NCBI GenBank assembly: GCA_021798075.1
Contig: JAJZYO010000148.1
Span: 1-5,686, forward strand
Origin: Actinomycetes bacterium
Lineage (GTDB): Bacteria; Actinomycetota; Acidimicrobiia; Acidimicrobiales; Palsa-688
Length of the DNA: 5,686 nucleotides
Reading direction: 5' to 3'
Both the position numbers and the translations under genes were made by a program. Under the pieces are notes generated by a model that was not told the DNA's origin, ran no database searches, and saw nothing but the letters and a program-made list of their open reading frames with translations. Below are positions 1 through 5,686 of this stretch, piece after piece. Numbering within the stretch: the stretch's first letter is position 1; the number at the start of each line of letters is the position of its first letter.

Positions 1-1596
1 GAAGTTGATCCCGCCACCGAGCACCGATGCGATGGCCAGCAGTACGAGAGGCAAGGACATCGTCCAGGTGGCGTCTTTCGGCTCGCCCCCGTGCGGTGGG
101 GCCGGGAGCCCGGGCTCGGTGGCCTCGTGCTCCCCTCTCCCGTGGGCCTCGGGCCCATGAGCTCGGGCCTCGGGGCCGCCCACCGCATGGCCCGAGGCCC
201 CGCCGGCGCCTGCCAGTGCCGGGCTGGCTTCGCGCCAGCGCGCCTGGCCGGTGAAGACGAGCCCGACTTGACGGCTCATGTAGTAAGCGGTGAGGCCGGC
301 TGTGAAGGCGCCTATGCCCCAGAGCACCTTGTTCATCTGCCATACGCTGTCCAAGACAGCGTCTTTCGACCAAAACCCGGCGAAGGGCACGATCCCCGAG
401 ATCGCCAGCCACCCCACACCAAACGTGACAGTGGTAAGCGGCATGTACCGGGCCAGGCCGCCCATCTTTTTCATGTCTTGGTTGTCGGCCAGGGCGTGGA
501 TGATGGCACCGGCACCGAGGAAGAGCAGGGCCTTGAAGAAGGCGTGGGTCAACATGTGGTAGAGGCCGTCGGCGTAGTCGCCTGCGCCGACCGCCATGAA
601 CATGTACCCGAGTTGGGAGATGGTCGAGTAGGCGAGGCACTTCTTGATGTCGTCCTGGGTAGCCGCGATCGTCGCCGCGAGGAAGGCCGAGCCGGTGCCG
701 ACGGACGCGATGACCCAGGAGGTGGCGTGGGCGTAGTGGAGGAGGGGGGCGACGCGCGACATGAGGTACACACCGGCGGTCACCATCGTGGCCGCGTGGA
801 TGAGGGCCGAGATCGGGGTCGGGCCTTCCATGGCGTCGACGAGCCAGATGTAGAGGGGGATCTGGGCCGACTTGCCGATGGCCCCCAAAAACAAAAGCAG
901 CGTTATGGCCGTCGCCGTAGACCCGGGTATGGCCCCGGCTGCCCCTGCCATGAGGCCGGTCGGGTGCCCACCCACCAAGGTGCCGAGCACGCTCGAGTAG
1001 TTGAGCGAGCCGAAGTGGTCGAAGATCAAAAAGATGGCGATCAGGAAACCGACGTCGCCGACACGATTGGTGATGAAGGCCTTCTTGGCCGCGACGGCAG
1101 CGACCTCGCGCTGGAACCAGAAGCCGATGAGGCCGTACGAACAAAAGCCGACGCCTTCCCACCCGAGGAACGAGAAGAGGAAGTTGTTGGCCAGCACCAG
1201 CACGAGCATCGAGAAGAGGAACAGGTTTAGGTAGACGAAGAACCGGTCGAAGCCGGGGTCCCGGTGCATGTAGCCGATCGAGTACAGGTGGATCACCGAG
1301 GAGACCCCGGTCACGAAGAGCACCATCGTGAGCGAGAGCGGGTCGACCAAGAGCCCGGTGTTCACGTGCAGGCCGGCCACCGGCACCCAGGTGAAGATGT
1401 TGAGGCTGGCCACCCTCATGCCCGCCGGCTTGCCGAGCATGGCGACCCACGTGATCAGCGACGCCACGAAGCTGCCAGCGGCGGCAAAAGTCCCCACCCA
1501 GCCGGCGAGCGGCTCCCCCAGGCGTCGGCCGAAGACCAGGTTGAGCGCGAAGCCGAGTAGCGGCAGGGCTACTATTACATAGGCGGCATTGACCAT
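1..1596 (-). CDS. nuoL: NADH-quinone oxidoreductase subunit L (NuoL), 3' end cut by window
   Basis: Antiporter-like (Mrp/ND5 family) membrane subunit of complex I, the distal proton pump of the membrane arm. I translated 532 codons from the ATG at 1596 to position 1 with no stop; family members have about 610-660 residues, so roughly the last 100, including the lateral helix, lie outside. Thirteen membrane segments and part of a fourteenth are visible. Conserved pump residues are present: E147 in GWEGVGF (like E. coli E144), K242 in GAIGKSAQIP (K229), H267 in the DAMEGPTPISALIHAATMV stretch, H347/H351/K355 in YHMLTHAFFK, and K411-D412 in GFWSKD (K399-D400). The start is fixed: a TAG codon lies directly upstream in frame, and GAGG sits 6 nt before the ATG. 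nuoK ends 8 nt upstream. Unusual: residues about 456-509 form a long hydrophilic His/Gly/Glu/Pro-rich loop between segments 13 and 14. Confidence 0.97.
   Translation of the reverse strand, partial: MVNAAYVIVALPLLGFALNLVFGRRLGEPLAGWVGTFAAAGSFVASLITWVAMLGKPAGMRVASLNIFTWVPVAGLHVNTGLLVDPLSLTMVLFVTGVSSVIHLYSIGYMHRDPGFDRFFVYLNLFLFSMLVLVLANNFLFSFLGWEGVGFCSYGLIGFWFQREVAAVAAKKAFITNRVGDVGFLIAIFLIFDHFGSLNYSSVLGTLVGGHPTGLMAGAAGAIPGSTATAITLLLFLGAIGKSAQIPLYIWLVDAMEGPTPISALIHAATMVTAGVYLMSRVAPLLHYAHATSWVIASVGTGSAFLAATIAATQDDIKKCLAYSTISQLGYMFMAVGAGDYADGLYHMLTHAFFKALLFLGAGAIIHALADNQDMKKMGGLARYMPLTTVTFGVGWLAISGIVPFAGFWSKDAVLDSVWQMNKVLWGIGAFTAGLTAYYMSRQVGLVFTGQARWREASPALAGAGGASGHAVGGPEARAHGPEAHGRGEHEATEPGLPAPPHGGEPKDATWTMSLPLVLLAIASVLGGGINF
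144..200. repeat. Short GC-rich direct and inverted repeats inside nuoL
   Basis: GGGCCTCGGG occurs at 144-153 and again at 165-174, exactly 21 nt (7 codons) apart. Its reverse complement CCCGAGGCCC lies at 191-200. The inverted match extends to 12 perfect bases between 144-155 and 189-200. The direct copies encode two related heptads in NuoL, GPEARAH and GPEAHGR (residues 474-480 and 481-487). Because the repeat period is a multiple of three, gain or loss of a unit would keep the nuoL frame. This looks like a slippage-prone coding repeat and not a regulatory hairpin. Confidence 0.6.
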
Positions 1597-1602
1597 CTAG
1601 CG

Positions 1603-1606
1603 CCTC
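1603..1606 (-). promoter_or_regulatory. Shine-Dalgarno candidate of nuoL
   Basis: GAGG on the minus strand, 6 nt before the ATG at 1596. It overlaps the nuoK stop codon TGA (1607-1605). With the in-frame TAG at 1599-1597 it fixes the nuoL start. Confidence 0.7.
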
Positions 1607-1910
1607 AGCCCTTCAGGGAGTTGACGTCGTCGGCCGTGGCGCCGGCTCGTCTTCGGTAGATGGCAACGATAATCCCGAGGCCGACCACGACCTCGGCTGC
1701 TGCGACCACGAGCACGAAGAAAACCGCGTCTTGGCCGCCCAGGTCGTTGAGCATGCGCGAAAACGTTACGAAGGTCAAGTTCACCGCATTGAGCATGAGC
1801 TCGATGCACATGTACATGACCAGGATGTTGCGCCTGACAAGCAGGCCCGTGGCGCCGATCCCGAAGAGGAACGCTGCGAGCCCGAGGTACCAAGGCCCTG
1901 GCACGCTCAC
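1605..1910 (-). CDS. nuoK: NADH-quinone oxidoreductase subunit K (NuoK)
   Basis: Small membrane subunit of complex I (ND4L homologue), placed between NuoJ and the antiporter-like subunits, where it carries part of the central hydrophilic proton path. The 101 residues match the usual family length of about 100. Three membrane helices are visible, near residues 7-25, 29-50 and 61-86. The two conserved membrane glutamates are present: E37 in [13 protein letters not shown] (E. coli E36) and E72 in [11 protein letters not shown] (E. coli E72). The start is GTG at 1910-1908, overlapping the nuoJ stop as GTGA. A strong GGAGG at 1923-1919 lies 8 nt upstream. A second GTG two codons downstream is possible but is spaced less well from that site. 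The stop is TGA at 1607-1605. Both essential glutamates are intact, so the gene looks functional. Confidence 0.97.
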   Translation of the reverse strand: MSVPGPWYLGLAAFLFGIGATGLLVRRNILVMYMCIELMLNAVNLTFVTFSRMLNDLGGQDAVFFVLVVAAAEVVVGLGIIVAIYRRRAGATADDVNSLKG

Positions 1911-2656
1911 GATACGGCCCTCCCTTCACGGGTCTCGTTACTGGTCTTGGGCGTTGACGCTGCAGCCGCGGGTGACCTCGTTGCCGCAGCTGCGCTCCTG
2001 CCAGCGCCAGCAGTCGCGGCGGGCCTCACGGCCGCACCCGGCGCTTCTGGCGCACGCGCGGGCTGGCGCAAGGCGCCGGCGGACTTGCGCGGCGGTGCCG
2101 GAGGTGGCTGGCTGCGTCGGCGCACGAGGGCGACGGCAGCGACGATCGCGATCACGAGGAGGGCCGCCGTCATTTCAAACGGCAGCAGGTAGCTGGTAAA
2201 TATCGTCTGCCCGAGCTTTTGGATGTCGGAGCCTGGGCCCGAGAGGGACTGGGTGGTGGACTTCGCGCCGGCGGCCCAGTATTGCAACCTCGCCAGCACG
2301 AGCAGCTCGGCCACGGCGACTGCGCCGACGACCAGGGCCATGGGGACGAGCAAGCGGACGTTTTCGGGGGCACGGGCCTCTTTGCGGTCGACACCGAGGA
2401 GCATGATCACGAACAGGAAGAGGATCACGATCGCGCCGGCGTAGACGATGATCTGCACCGCCGCGAGGAAGTAGGCGTGCTGGTCCACGAAGAGCAGGGC
2501 AATCCCGAAGATCGTGGTCACGAGCGAAAGGGCGCAATGCACGGGGTTGCGCAAGAGCACGACCCCCAGTGCGCCGGCGAGCACCAAGGCGGTGCCCACC
2601 CCGTAGAGCGCCCACGCCGACCCTATCGCCAAGCCGGTGGCGGCGAGAAAGCTCAA
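1907..2656 (-). CDS. nuoJ: NADH-quinone oxidoreductase subunit J (NuoJ)
   Basis: Membrane subunit of complex I (ND6 homologue) next to NuoH and NuoK. In known structures its third helix, with a pi-bulge at a conserved tyrosine, switches during the catalytic cycle. The protein has 249 residues and five predicted membrane helices within residues 1-178. The signature [19 protein letters not shown] is present, with the conserved tyrosine at Y72 (E. coli Y59 by alignment). Residues 179-249 form a tail rich in Ala, Pro, Arg and Ser, with no counterpart in the E. coli protein (184 residues); long low-complexity NuoJ tails occur in other Actinomycetota. The start is TTG at 2656-2654, overlapping the nuoI stop as TTGA, with GAGG 7 nt upstream. 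The first in-frame ATG is M85, far too late, and the N-terminal helix before RNPVHCAL fits the TTG start. Stop is TGA at 1909-1907. Confidence 0.95.
   Translation of the reverse strand: MSFLAATGLAIGSAWALYGVGTALVLAGALGVVLLRNPVHCALSLVTTIFGIALLFVDQHAYFLAAVQIIVYAGAIVILFLFVIMLLGVDRKEARAPENVRLLVPMALVVGAVAVAELLVLARLQYWAAGAKSTTQSLSGPGSDIQKLGQTIFTSYLLPFEMTAALLVIAIVAAVALVRRRSQPPPAPPRKSAGALRQPARAPEAPGAAVRPAATAGAGRSAAAATRSPAAAASTPKTSNETREGRAVS
1919..1923 (-). promoter_or_regulatory. Shine-Dalgarno candidate of nuoK
   Basis: GGAGG within AAGGGAGGG on the minus strand, 8 nt before the GTG at 1910. It is the strongest such site in the window, lies inside the last codons of nuoJ, and supports the first of two nearby GTG codons as the start. 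Confidence 0.75.
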
Positions 2657-3387
2657 CGCGGGCCCTCTGCCCTGCGCACGGGCCTTACGGTGCTCACGCC
2701 GACGCCCCGGAGTTCGGCTGCTTCCACCTCTCGGACCGAAATATCGAAATCGGCGGTCACGTCGGCGGCTTCGGGGTCGGACTGGCCGGCCTGGGGCGGC
2801 CTTACCCCATAGCCGAGCTCACCGGACCAAAGCACCTTGCCCTCCAGGTCCCCGCGCCCCGACGGCGAGGTGGCGCGTACCCAGGCCGACGTGTTGGCGT
2901 CGTCGCCGGGCTTCCAGTCCTCCCAGGGCAGCTGCTGAGGACTGCCCGAGTCGTCGACAACCAGCTCGGCCTTGGTGTAAATGGCGTCGTCGCGGTTGGT
3001 GAACGACCACTCGAAAAGTTTCGACTCGGTGATGGCTTCCGTCGGGCAAGCCTCCACGCACATGTCGCAGTGGATGCAGCGGAGGAAGTTGATCTCGTAG
3101 ACGAAGCCGTAGCGCTCCCCCGGCGAGACCGGCGCGTCGGGCGGGTTGTCGGCACCGCGCACGTAGATGCACTTGGCCGGGCAGACGCCGGCGCATAGCT
3201 CGCAGCCGATGCACTTCTCCATACCGTCCTCGTAGCGGTTGAGCACGTGGCGGCCGTGGAAGCGTTCGGGCTTGGGGCGCTTTTCCTCCGGGTACTGGAT
3301 GGTGACCTTGGGCTTGGCCGGCTGCTTGCCCGTGACGAGGAAGCCCTTGAAAAACGAGACGAACCTGCTGTCGAAAAACGAGCTCAC
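2653..3387 (-). CDS. nuoI: NADH-quinone oxidoreductase subunit I (NuoI), 2x[4Fe-4S] ferredoxin-like
   Basis: Peripheral-arm subunit (TYKY homologue) that passes electrons through clusters N6a and N6b toward N2 and quinone. Two ferredoxin motifs are seen: C59-x2-C62-x2-C65-x3-C69-P (CIGCELCAGVCP) and C104-x2-C107-x2-C110-x3-C114-P (CIHCDMCVEACP). As in ferredoxins, the fourth cysteine of each motif should serve the other cluster. An extra cysteine, C73, follows the first motif. The N-terminal 20 residues form an amphipathic, Phe-rich membrane-surface helix. The block from Y32 to N50 (YPEEKRPKPERFHGRHVLN) is typical of actinobacterial NuoI. The protein has 244 residues, against about 180 in E. 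coli; the surplus is a hydrophilic tail after about residue 160. Start is GTG at 3387-3385, overlapping the nuoH stop as GTGA, with GGAG 5 nt upstream; the next in-frame ATG (M56) would remove the conserved N-terminus. Confidence 0.97.
   Translation of the reverse strand: MSSFFDSRFVSFFKGFLVTGKQPAKPKVTIQYPEEKRPKPERFHGRHVLNRYEDGMEKCIGCELCAGVCPAKCIYVRGADNPPDAPVSPGERYGFVYEINFLRCIHCDMCVEACPTEAITESKLFEWSFTNRDDAIYTKAELVVDDSGSPQQLPWEDWKPGDDANTSAWVRATSPSGRGDLEGKVLWSGELGYGVRPPQAGQSDPEAADVTADFDISVREVEAAELRGVGVSTVRPVRRAEGPR
2664..2667 (-). promoter_or_regulatory. Shine-Dalgarno candidate of nuoJ
   Basis: GAGG (in AGAGGG) on the minus strand, 7 nt before the TTG at 2656. It lies inside the last codons of nuoI and supports the rare TTG start, because no ATG is available near the N-terminus. 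Confidence 0.65.
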
Positions 3388-4562
3388 GGCGACTCCAGCT
3401 CCGCTTGGGCACCCTCTTCGACCTGGGTGCGGCCCACCTCGATCGCCCTACTGAGCAGTATGAAGGCGAAGAGGCTCCCCGAGAGGGCGGCCAGGCCCCA
3501 GCGCCAGCTGATGTGGCCGGCGGCGACTATGAGCAACATGGCGAGCGAAGCGGGGATGAGCTTTTTCCAGCCGAGGTCCATGAGCTGGTCGTAACGCAGC
3601 CTCGGCAGGGTGGCCCGGATCCACACGTAGACGTAAAGGACGGCGAGCACCTTGATCACGAACCAGAGCGGGCCGATCGTGTGCCAGTAGGGGCCGTCCG
3701 GGCCACCGAGGAAGAGAGTGACGAAAAAGGCGGAGTTGGTGACGAGCGCGGCGTACTCGGCCAGGTAGAAAAGGGCGAAACCGATGGACGAGTACTCCAT
3801 GTTGTACCCTCCGGCCAGTTCCTCTTCCGCCTCGACGAGGTCGAAGGGCGGCCGCGTCATTTCCGCCGTTATGGCGACGAAGAAGATGGCTGCGGGCAGG
3901 CCGTAGGCGCGGAACACGTTCCAGTGGTAGAGGACGCCCCCGTGCTGGGCGGCCACGATGGCGCTGGTGTGGAGCGAGCCCGTCAACACGACGACCGTCG
4001 CCACGGTGAGCCCGAGGGCGGCTTCGTAGGAGATCATCTGCGCGCTCGCCCGGACTGCGCCGATCAAGGGGTACTTGGAACCAGACGCCCAGCCGGCCAG
4101 CATCACCCCGTAGACCGAGATCGACGAGGCCATGAGCATGACGAGTATCCCCCAGGGCGGGTCCGCCAGCTGCAACCGGGTGGTGTAGCCGGCCACGGTG
4201 ACCGTGTCGCCGATGGGGATGACCGAAAAGGACACCATGACGGGGACCATCGCGATCACGGGAGCGGCCCGGTACACCCACCGGTCTGCACCCTCGGGCA
4301 CGAGCGCTTCCTTGAAGAACAGCTTGAGCCCGTCGGCGAGCGACTGGAGCCAGCCCTTCGGCCCGGCGCGGTTGGGGCCCCAGCGGTTGCCCAAGTAGGC
4401 GACGGCCTTGCGCTCGTACATGACCATGAAGAGGACCCCGACCATGATGATGGCGAACACGGCGACCAGCTTCACGAGCTCGATTATCCAGACCCCGAGC
4501 GTTATGCCCTTGGCGAAGACGGGGTCCCCGTTGTAGGAAGCAGCGGCGACAGCAGCGAGCAT
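3384..4562 (-). CDS. nuoH: NADH-quinone oxidoreductase subunit H (NuoH)
   Basis: Membrane subunit of complex I (ND1 homologue) that forms the quinone chamber with the arm and the first part of the proton path. I assign 392 residues from the ATG at 4562-4560, giving about eight membrane helices. Family signatures are clear: YERKAVAYLGNRWGPNRAG with E50 (E. coli E36), the LADGLKLFFKE loop at 75-85, SYEAALGL with E180 (E157), and EMTRPPFDLVEAEEELAGGY followed by E256, with E244, E246 and E248 (E216, E218, E220; E256 is E228). The frame stays open upstream to a possible start at 4856, but that part is only another frame of nuoG. The ATG overlaps the nuoG stop as TGATG, and GGAGG lies 10 nt upstream. 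Length is more like mycobacterial NuoH than the 325 residues of E. coli. The stop overlaps the nuoI start. Confidence 0.97.
   Translation of the reverse strand: MLAAVAAASYNGDPVFAKGITLGVWIIELVKLVAVFAIIMVGVLFMVMYERKAVAYLGNRWGPNRAGPKGWLQSLADGLKLFFKEALVPEGADRWVYRAAPVIAMVPVMVSFSVIPIGDTVTVAGYTTRLQLADPPWGILVMLMASSISVYGVMLAGWASGSKYPLIGAVRASAQMISYEAALGLTVATVVVLTGSLHTSAIVAAQHGGVLYHWNVFRAYGLPAAIFFVAITAEMTRPPFDLVEAEEELAGGYNMEYSSIGFALFYLAEYAALVTNSAFFVTLFLGGPDGPYWHTIGPLWFVIKVLAVLYVYVWIRATLPRLRYDQLMDLGWKKLIPASLAMLLIVAAGHISWRWGLAALSGSLFAFILLSRAIEVGRTQVEEGAQAELESP
3393..3396 (-). promoter_or_regulatory. Shine-Dalgarno candidate of nuoI
   Basis: GGAG on the minus strand, 5 nt before the GTG at 3387, inside the last codons of nuoH. 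A second GGAG lies about 9 nt further upstream. Supports the GTG start overlapping the nuoH stop. Confidence 0.65.
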
Positions 4563-5686
4563 CAGGAGCCGGCCTCCAGGCGCTCGACAGTGACCTCCGT
4601 CCAGTCCGAGGCCGCGTCGACCAGTTCGGCCACGGCGGCGCCCGGGACGTTGAACGGCACGAGGGCGGTACCGGGCGAGACGCTCTTGTCTCCAACGACC
4701 GGGGCGACCAGGCTCCCCCTCCTCGAGACGAGCCGGAGGGCGGCGCCGCCGGCCGCTCCGAGACGAGCCAGGTCGTCGGGGTGGAGGGCGACGGTGAACG
4801 GCGGGTGGAGCTCTCTCACAGAGGGAGACTCTTGCACAAGGGTGCCCCCGTCCCACATCGGCCGGCGGGCGACGAGCCGCAGCGCGGGGACGCCCCCAGG
4901 TGAAGCGCTCGCTCCGGCCCTGTGGGCCGGCGCCGGCAAGCCGCTCGTACCTGCGGCTTCGAGGTCGCCAAGGCCTATGCGGCGCGGGGGCGGGGGCACC
5001 GGGGTGCCCTCGGTGAGGACCGGTCCTGCACCAAGGGCCCGGTGCAGTTGCGAGCGGAGCTCGCCAGGCGGCGCGGGGTGAAGCTCTGCGGACGAGATAC
5101 CGTGCGCCGCCATCGGGTCGAGCGGGGAAACCTCGGCCGGCACAGCCCCGGTGCCGTCGGTGCCGACGACCACCCCGTCGCGGCCCCGGTAGGACATGAG
5201 AAGGTCCGGTTCCACCGACGCGTGCAAAGGCGAAACGCGGCGGATCTCAGCCCAAACGCTGTCGAGGGAACTGGCCCCGATATCGCGCCCCAACCGGGTG
5301 GCGATCTCGGCCGCGATCATCCAGTCCGGCCGAGCAGTGCCCGGTGCCGTGACCTTCTGGCCGAGCCAGCTGACCCGGCCCTCGATATTGGTGAAACTTC
5401 CCCTGCGTTCGGTGTAGATAGCGGCCGGGAGCACGACGTCGGCGTAGGCAGTGCTGGCGTTTTCGAAGGCGTCCACCGCGACGACAAAGCGCGCCTTTTC
5501 GAGGGCCTGCTTGGCGAGGGCCCGGTCGGGGCAATCAGAGACCGGGTCGGCGCCGAGGAGCACGAGCACGTCCATGCGCCCGGCCGCGGCCCGGTCGAGC
5601 ATTGCCAAGGTCGATAGGCCCGGCTCCGAAGGCACCGCCCCCCAGTGGTGCTCGAACCATGCCTTCCCCTCCTGCAGGCCGACCCG
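4562..5686 (-). CDS. nuoG: NADH-quinone oxidoreductase subunit G (NuoG), C-terminal part, 5' end cut by window
   Basis: Largest peripheral-arm subunit of complex I; the N-terminal Fe-S cluster domains lie outside the window. The visible 374 codons are open from the window edge at 5686 to TGA at 4564-4562. The GTG at 5635 is only an internal codon, because the frame upstream codes for RVGLQEGKAWFEHHWGA without a stop. Residues 39-105 carry the molybdopterin-oxidoreductase-like signature of this family: LVLLGADPVSD, then ADVVLPAAIYTERRGSFTN and IEGRV. Residues about 121-135 (DWMIAAEIATRLGRD) are also typical. A Pro/Ala-rich linker (about 226-264) leads to a C-terminal beta-barrel domain resembling the molybdopterin-dinucleotide-binding fold, about residues 267-370. 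In NuoG this fold is generally structural and holds no molybdenum cofactor; nothing visible decides that here. nuoH follows with a one-base overlap (TGATG). Confidence 0.95.
   Translation of the reverse strand, partial: RVGLQEGKAWFEHHWGAVPSEPGLSTLAMLDRAAAGRMDVLVLLGADPVSDCPDRALAKQALEKARFVVAVDAFENASTAYADVVLPAAIYTERRGSFTNIEGRVSWLGQKVTAPGTARPDWMIAAEIATRLGRDIGASSLDSVWAEIRRVSPLHASVEPDLLMSYRGRDGVVVGTDGTGAVPAEVSPLDPMAAHGISSAELHPAPPGELRSQLHRALGAGPVLTEGTPVPPPPRRIGLGDLEAAGTSGLPAPAHRAGASASPGGVPALRLVARRPMWDGGTLVQESPSVRELHPPFTVALHPDDLARLGAAGGAALRLVSRRGSLVAPVVGDKSVSPGTALVPFNVPGAAVAELVDAASDWTEVTVERLEAGS
4573..4577 (-). promoter_or_regulatory. Shine-Dalgarno candidate of nuoH
   Basis: GGAGG on the minus strand, 10 nt before the ATG at 4562, inside the last codons of nuoG. 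It supports starting nuoH at the TGATG junction and not at an upstream codon within nuoG; the spacing is slightly long. Confidence 0.6.

Noticed and set aside
144..200. The inverted repeat in nuoL as a terminator or attenuator
   Set aside because: It lies inside the coding frame, has a loop of over 30 nt between its 12-base arms and no T-run after it; the repeat is better explained by the duplicated heptads of the protein.
91..1230. A 379-codon open frame on the plus strand, opposite nuoL
   Set aside because: Same type of antisense shadow: charged, low-complexity translation, no family signature, and the opposite strand encodes an intact NuoL with all its key residues.
1597..1604. The nuoK-nuoL gap as a possible regulatory site
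   Set aside because: It is only 8 nt long and is accounted for by the nuoL ribosome binding site and an in-frame TAG; there is no room for a promoter or terminator.
1597..1929. A 110-codon frame overlapping nuoK on the same strand
   Set aside because: It is nuoK read in another frame; the product is Arg-rich and lacks membrane helices, while the nuoK frame has both conserved glutamates.
2569..3198. A 209-codon plus-strand frame opposite nuoI and nuoJ
   Set aside because: Antisense to nuoI, whose eight cluster cysteines are intact; no recognisable domain.
4563..4856. An upstream extension of nuoH to a start at 4856, adding 98 residues
   Set aside because: The added part reads nuoG in another frame and gives an Arg/Pro-rich sequence unlike any NuoH N-terminus. 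The ATG at the TGATG junction with a GGAGG site fits the family.
3405..5081. A 558-codon open frame on the plus strand, opposite nuoH and nuoG
   Set aside because: It runs antisense to two certain genes. Its protein is rich in Asp, Glu, Gly, His and Arg without a recognisable domain, as expected from reading GC-rich coding DNA backwards.
4562..5635. A complete gene starting at the GTG at 5635
   Set aside because: The frame is open back to the window edge and codes for plausible NuoG sequence, so this GTG is an internal valine codon of a gene that begins outside the window.

Overview
The window is a slice of a respiratory complex I (NADH:quinone oxidoreductase, nuo) operon. All of its genes lie on the minus strand and are packed end to end. 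Reading 5'->3' on that strand, the order is nuoG (3' part) - nuoH - nuoI - nuoJ - nuoK - nuoL (5' part), which is the canonical bacterial nuoA-N order. The window cuts both end genes: nuoG lacks its N-terminal region and nuoL lacks its C-terminal end. No stop codon interrupts either frame inside the window.

Base composition is strongly GC-rich, and third codon positions are mostly G or C. The high GC, the GTG and TTG starts, the long NuoI C-terminal extension, the Ala/Pro-rich NuoJ tail and the overall NuoI/NuoH sequence style suggest a member of the Actinomycetota. From memory the NuoI style resembles Acidimicrobiia-like lineages. The phylum is a fairly confident inference; the class is tentative.

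Layout. Positions 5686-4562 hold the C-terminal 374 residues of NuoG, a peripheral-arm subunit with a molybdopterin-oxidoreductase-like fold. Positions 4562-3384 hold NuoH, the membrane subunit that forms the quinone chamber with the arm. Positions 3387-2653 hold NuoI, which carries clusters N6a and N6b. Positions 2656-1907 and 1910-1605 hold NuoJ and NuoK, small membrane subunits linking the quinone site to the antiporter-like pumps. Positions 1596-1 hold NuoL, the distal antiporter-like pump. Gene junctions are TGATG (G/H), GTGA (H/I), TTGA (I/J), GTGA (J/K) and an 8-nt gap (K/L). Every gene that starts in the window has a purine-rich Shine-Dalgarno candidate inside the end of the preceding gene, so translational coupling is likely. 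There is no room for an internal promoter or terminator, and none is seen; the operon promoter should lie upstream of the window.

Together the products carry electrons through the arm (NuoG, NuoI) to quinone at the NuoH interface, and pass the resulting conformational and charge change through NuoJ/K to NuoL for ion pumping. The key proton-path residues of NuoH, NuoK and NuoL are present, so the complex looks functional. I see no mobile element, RNA gene, CRISPR array or new system. The least ordinary features are a His/Gly/Glu-rich repeat-bearing insertion in a NuoL loop, the low-complexity C-terminal tails of NuoJ and NuoI, and a run of non-ATG overlapping starts.
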